Positions 5,949-7,755 of a stretch of DNA of 7,755 nt are shown here, piece by piece. The position numbers and the translations under genes are program-made. Positions within the stretch are counted from its first letter, which is position 1, and each line of letters starts with the position of its first letter. This stretch comes from an uncultured Bacillota bacterium. Its GTDB lineage: Bacteria; Bacillota; Clostridia; Peptostreptococcales; Anaerovoracaceae. The DNA lies in NCBI GenBank assembly GCA_958448635.1, contig CAUDEQ010000081.1, positions 1 to 7,755 on the forward strand. The letters run 5' to 3'. The notes beneath the pieces were generated by a model. It was not told the origin of the DNA. It did no database searches and worked only from the letters and a program-made list of their open reading frames with translations.

Positions 5949-6554
5949 CTAGCCTTGTGCCATATCGAAGGAAGGATTGATGGCATAGTAATTCTTGCTG
6001 TTGAGATTATCCTGAACGATCCTGAGGGTTTCCCCGAAACGCTGGAAATGGGAAATCTCACGCTGCCTCAGATACCTTATGGGCTCTATCACATCCGGGT
6101 CATCCACCATTCTCAGAATGTTGTCGTAGGTGGTCCGTGCCTTCTGTTCTGCAGACATATCCTCCATGAGGTCGGTTATGGGGTCGCCCTTTGATGCAAA
6201 GGCCAGGGCATCGAATGGAAGTCCCGCAGCCGCCTGAGGATAGATGCCTGCAGTATGGTCCACGAAATAAGTTTCGAAGCCGGCATCCTTGATCTGCTGA
6301 ATCGTCATATTGCGGGTCAGCTGATGAACTATGGCGCTGACCATCTCAAGGTGGGCCAGCTCCTCCGTGGCTATATCCGTCAGAGTGGCAGCAGCCTCCC
6401 TGTAAGGCATGGCGTATCTCTGGGTGAGATACCTCTGGGACGCACCCAGCTCACCGTCAGGCCCTCCTATCTGGGTGATGATGAACTTTGCGATGGCAGG
6501 GTTGGGATTCTTGATATTTACAGGGTATTCCAGTCTCTTTTCATATATCCACAT
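5949..6554 (-). CDS. cotJC: Spore coat protein CotJC, manganese-catalase family
   Basis: This 201-residue protein begins MWIYEKRLEYPV, a CotJC hallmark, and belongs to the dimanganese catalase family. The ligands expected by alignment to Lactobacillus manganese catalase are all present: E35 (GPDGELGA), E65 and H68 (ATEELAHLEM), E136 (SAEQKARTTY) and H169 (REISHFQRF). Peroxide removal in the spore coat is therefore plausible, though catalase activity of CotJC proteins is not always demonstrated. GAAGGAGAG sits just upstream of the ATG, and cotJB ends only 1 nt before it, so it is the last gene of cotJABC. The C-terminus needs care. The frame ends MAQG-TAG at 5949, but one base out of register the sequence continues 17 codons (through NSNGLQLFMAQAETSA) to a TAA at 5897, just before the terminator. 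This may be a displaced native tail. Confidence 0.95.
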   Translation of the reverse strand: MWIYEKRLEYPVNIKNPNPAIAKFIITQIGGPDGELGASQRYLTQRYAMPYREAAATLTDIATEELAHLEMVSAIVHQLTRNMTIQQIKDAGFETYFVDHTAGIYPQAAAGLPFDALAFASKGDPITDLMEDMSAEQKARTTYDNILRMVDDPDVIEPIRYLRQREISHFQRFGETLRIVQDNLNSKNYYAINPSFDMAQG

Positions 6555-6555
6555 A

Positions 6556-6852
6556 TTAATACTCTCCTTCCCATGGCCATGGCTCGTTTATCCAGGACCA
6601 TTTGTCTTCCTCGGTGTTGACGCCGTCATAGGTCAAAGGACCGTAACGCTCTTCATACCGTTTCCTCACCTCGGCATATTTCCTCTGAAGCCTTGCGTAA
6701 AGCTCCAGAGCTTCCTCGCAGTCGGGGTGTGTGTTGAGAAAAAGAGCGAGATCAGTTATAGAAAAGCCCAGCTCCTGGACTCTTAAAAGCGCTTCGGCTC
6801 TGCCTTCGTTTCCGCATCTGCGGCAGCCCTTATTCTGTCTTTCATTCATCAT
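6556..6852 (-). CDS. cotJB: Spore coat protein CotJB
   Basis: This 98-residue protein is small and highly charged, with the CotJB signature: an N-terminal helix (LLRVQELGFSITDLALFLNT), HPDCEEALELY, a Lys/Arg/Glu-rich helix, then RYGPLTYDGV and a Trp/Pro-rich end WSWINEPWPWE. It is an outer or inner coat component that associates with CotJA and CotJC; it has no enzymatic motif. The N-terminus carries C-X2-C (GCRRCGN, residues 9-15), which is unusual for the short N-terminal arm and might bind metal or form disulfides in the coat. It overlaps cotJA by 4 nt (ATGA) and is followed by cotJC after 1 nt, indicating translational coupling. GGAGG lies 9 nt upstream of the first of two consecutive ATG codons. 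The length is slightly above the Bacillus protein because of the N-terminal arm. Confidence 0.93.
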   Translation of the reverse strand: MMNERQNKGCRRCGNEGRAEALLRVQELGFSITDLALFLNTHPDCEEALELYARLQRKYAEVRKRYEERYGPLTYDGVNTEEDKWSWINEPWPWEGEY

Positions 6853-7166
6853 CGCAAACAGCCTCCTTTCCCGCCTCCGCAGCCTGCATATCCGAATCCC
6901 GTGCCCTTTCCGTTAAAGGAAAGCTTCAGGCTCGGAAAAACAGTTCCGCAGGAAAGCCCTGTATCCGGAGGGTAAGGCCTCTCCCATGGCTGCATCGGAA
7001 CGTATGCCATGGCGAGGCTTGGGCTCTCCGGCCGGCGTCGCTGAAAATCGCCGCTGTCTGCATCATCTGTGATGTCAGAAGACCTGCGCCTGTTTCTGTC
7101 GTCGGTACAGCCGCAGCTGTTCATATATATCGACATGCCCGTATCGGGCGTATTGTTGTGATCCAA
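6849..7166 (-). CDS. cotJA: Spore coat-associated protein CotJA (TTG start)
   Basis: This 105-residue protein has the conserved CotJA core at residues 51-80: LAMAYVPMQPW, then a Pro-rich link, then GLSCGTVFPSL. The core usually sits near the start, but here a 50-residue polar arm precedes it, with C18-G-C20, a cluster of five Arg residues and many Asp. The C-terminus is Gly/Cys-rich (GYAGCGGGKGGC). Both arms could cross-link or chelate metal in the coat (inference). The best start is a TTG at 7166, with AAAGGAG 9 nt upstream. The internal ATG at codon 11 has no ribosome site. The cotJA ribosome site lies within the 3' arm of a hairpin (7175-7214). cotJB overlaps the stop by 4 nt. The operon is expected to be transcribed in the mother cell during sporulation, as cotJ is in Bacillus subtilis under sigma-E. 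Confidence 0.88.
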   Translation of the reverse strand: MDHNNTPDTGMSIYMNSCGCTDDRNRRRSSDITDDADSGDFQRRRPESPSLAMAYVPMQPWERPYPPDTGLSCGTVFPSLKLSFNGKGTGFGYAGCGGGKGGCLR

Positions 7167-7169
7167 ATC

Positions 7170-7214
7170 AAAAAACTCCTTTCACATCGGTATACTTCAT
7201 GATATGAAAGGAGT
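7170..7214 (-). promoter_or_regulatory. Hairpin containing the cotJA ribosome site, with T6 tail
   Basis: On the minus-strand RNA, ACTCCTTTCATATC (7214-7201) pairs with GATGTGAAAGGAGT (7188-7175) over 14 positions, with a single G-U pair, around a 12-nt loop, followed by six Us (7175-7170). The 3' arm contains AAAGGAG, the ribosome site of cotJA. As RNA the fold favours the minus strand: on the plus strand the same pair is a C-A mismatch. Depending on where transcription begins it could be a terminator for the upstream DUF202 gene, an attenuator, or a site-sequestering stem. Confidence 0.6.
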
Positions 7215-7225
7215 CTATCTTTTGT
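7199..7225 (-). promoter_or_regulatory. Weak sporulation-type promoter candidate upstream of cotJA
   Basis: Reading the minus strand, CATATCATG (7206-7198) resembles the sigma-K -10 CATANNNTA (last base differs) with an AC dinucleotide 17 nt upstream. CATATCAT also matches six of eight positions of a sigma-E -10, but no good sigma-E -35 accompanies it. If used, transcription would begin inside the hairpin loop, so the mRNA would lack the 5' arm. Confidence 0.25.
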
Positions 7226-7352
7226 TCTGGGTGTGAGCCTTCAGGCGTCATATGCAAAGGGCAATGGTATTCAGCTTGCGCAGAGGCAATCGTTTAGACG
7301 ACCGCCTTTTTCATCGCTCATGTATGGGCAATGGTGATGCGCCGCCTTTGCG
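7215..7352. other. 138-nt gap with a 10-bp direct repeat and a Cys-containing mini-frame
   Basis: No standard gene or recognisable RNA family is seen. The 10-mer GGGCAATGGT occurs twice, at 7259-7268 and 7326-7335. GCAAAGG (7254-7260) and CCTTTGC (7345-7351) bracket the region as a 7-bp inverted pair. On the minus strand a 16-codon frame, MSDEKGGRLNDCLCAS, runs from 7321 to a TGA at 7271. It is open upstream to 7384, adding AAHHHCPY before the Met. A start codon with a good ribosome site is lacking. Confidence 0.3.
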
Positions 7353-7688
7353 TCAATAATAATGCGACGACTTGATCTTTTTTCTTACTTTGAAAAAATG
7401 TATGAGACCTATTAACAGGATCAGCGGAGATACGGACATCATCACTATGCCTATATGTACTATGGCAGGATTATCGATGAACTCAAACATACCGACGCCT
7501 GCCGCAAACATCGCCAGTGCAGTACGTACATACGCCAGAAGCGACTGGGAGTTTGTGAGCATGGTGCGCTCAAAGGCCAGATCGGTTCGGTTTTGAGCCA
7601 TATCTGTACGCTGATGGGCCATATCTGTGCGCTGCTGCGCCATCTTATTCTGCTCCAAAGCCAGCTTTTTCTCCATTTCACTGTTCAT
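7353..7688 (-). CDS. DUF202 (YidH-like) small membrane protein with heptad-repeat N-terminus
   Basis: This 111-residue protein is in the DUF202 family, whose members are short inner-membrane proteins of unknown biochemical role. The family motif LAxERTxLxxxxSLLAYVRTALA is at residues 37-59. The first half is strikingly periodic: an (L/M)A-x-x-(Q/R)-T/N-x heptad runs from residue 9 to 58, including three nearly identical MAxxRTD units at 16-36. It probably forms a long amphipathic helix preceding two membrane helices (about 52-75 and 78-100), with a basic cytoplasmic tail (VRKKIKSSHYY). AAGGAGGG (7702-7695) lies 6 nt from the ATG, an excellent ribosome site. It has its own promoter and is separated from cotJA by 186 nt, so a role in sporulation is not implied. 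An A-AAA-AAG sequence in correct phase near the end is noted among the findings. Confidence 0.9.
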   Translation of the reverse strand: MNSEMEKKLALEQNKMAQQRTDMAHQRTDMAQNRTDLAFERTMLTNSQSLLAYVRTALAMFAAGVGMFEFIDNPAIVHIGIVMMSVSPLILLIGLIHFFKVRKKIKSSHYY

Positions 7689-7702
7689 GGCGATCCCTCC
7701 TT

Positions 7703-7738
7703 GATATAAATTATATCATTTTCCTAAGATATAATCCA
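7703..7738 (-). promoter_or_regulatory. Promoter of the DUF202 gene with an overlapping palindrome
   Basis: On the minus strand a perfect -10 TATAAT lies at 7715-7710, with a weak -35 TGGATT 17 nt upstream (7738-7733). Transcription would start near 7703, leaving a leader of about 15 nt with the ribosome site at its very 5' end. The -10 is embedded in a perfect 15-bp palindrome, GATATAAATTATATC (7703-7717). GATATAA recurs at 7728-7734. Confidence 0.5.
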
Positions 7739-7755
7739 TATAACATGTAAGCGGA

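Noticed and set aside
5862..6194. Plus-strand frame opposite cotJC
   Set aside because: It begins within the terminator hairpin and is antisense to a well-supported gene.
1..7755. Mobile element, CRISPR array, phage or toxin-antitoxin genes
   Set aside because: No transposase, integrase, regularly spaced repeats, tRNA-linked attachment site or toxin-antitoxin-like pair was found on either strand. The repeats present are short and local.

Overview
The window is most likely from an endospore-forming, anaerobic member of the Clostridia. The evidence is a complete cotJA-cotJB-cotJC spore-coat operon, intermediate GC content, frequent ATA (Ile) and AGA (Arg) codons, strong AGGAGG-type ribosome sites, and an amino-acid permease with an opine/saccharopine-type dehydrogenase of the kind found in amino-acid-fermenting anaerobes. 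I cannot name the genus from sequence alone.

Left part, plus strand (1-4528). The last 34 codons of an unidentified gene end at 106. Next come a regulator with seven predicted membrane helices and a C-terminal LuxR-type DNA-binding domain (234-1214), a strong terminator (1233-1269), a 150-nt regulatory gap with a promoter candidate and two dyads, an APC-superfamily amino-acid/polyamine permease (1422-3143), and a saccharopine-dehydrogenase-family oxidoreductase (3211-4434). A strong hairpin terminator follows (4490-4528). The likely logic is a membrane-bound sensor-regulator next to an uptake-plus-oxidation module for an amino acid or opine-like compound. The substrate is not determinable here.

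Middle, plus strand (4530-5891). A tight two-gene unit encodes a C39/papain-like protein with a visible Gln/Cys/His arrangement (4662-5273). It is followed, 15 nt later, by a flavodoxin-fold NADPH-dependent FMN reductase-type protein with a CX2CX2CX5C motif like that of iron-sulfur flavoproteins (5289-5825). A 13-bp hairpin at 5858-5891, with T-rich flanks on both sides, probably terminates this unit and the convergent spore-coat operon.

Right part, minus strand (7755-5897). A small DUF202/YidH-like membrane protein with an N-terminal heptad repeat (7688-7353) has its own promoter near the window edge. After a 186-nt gap come cotJA (TTG start), cotJB and cotJC, overlapping or nearly abutting. 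CotJC keeps all expected dimanganese-catalase ligands. Two details stand out: a 14-bp hairpin whose 3' arm contains the cotJA ribosome site and which is followed by six Ts, and a shifted reading frame just past the cotJC stop that looks like a displaced C-terminal tail.

I see no CRISPR array, tRNA, rRNA, insertion sequence or prophage gene. Nothing here is a clearly new defence or mobile system. The most original signals are regulatory.
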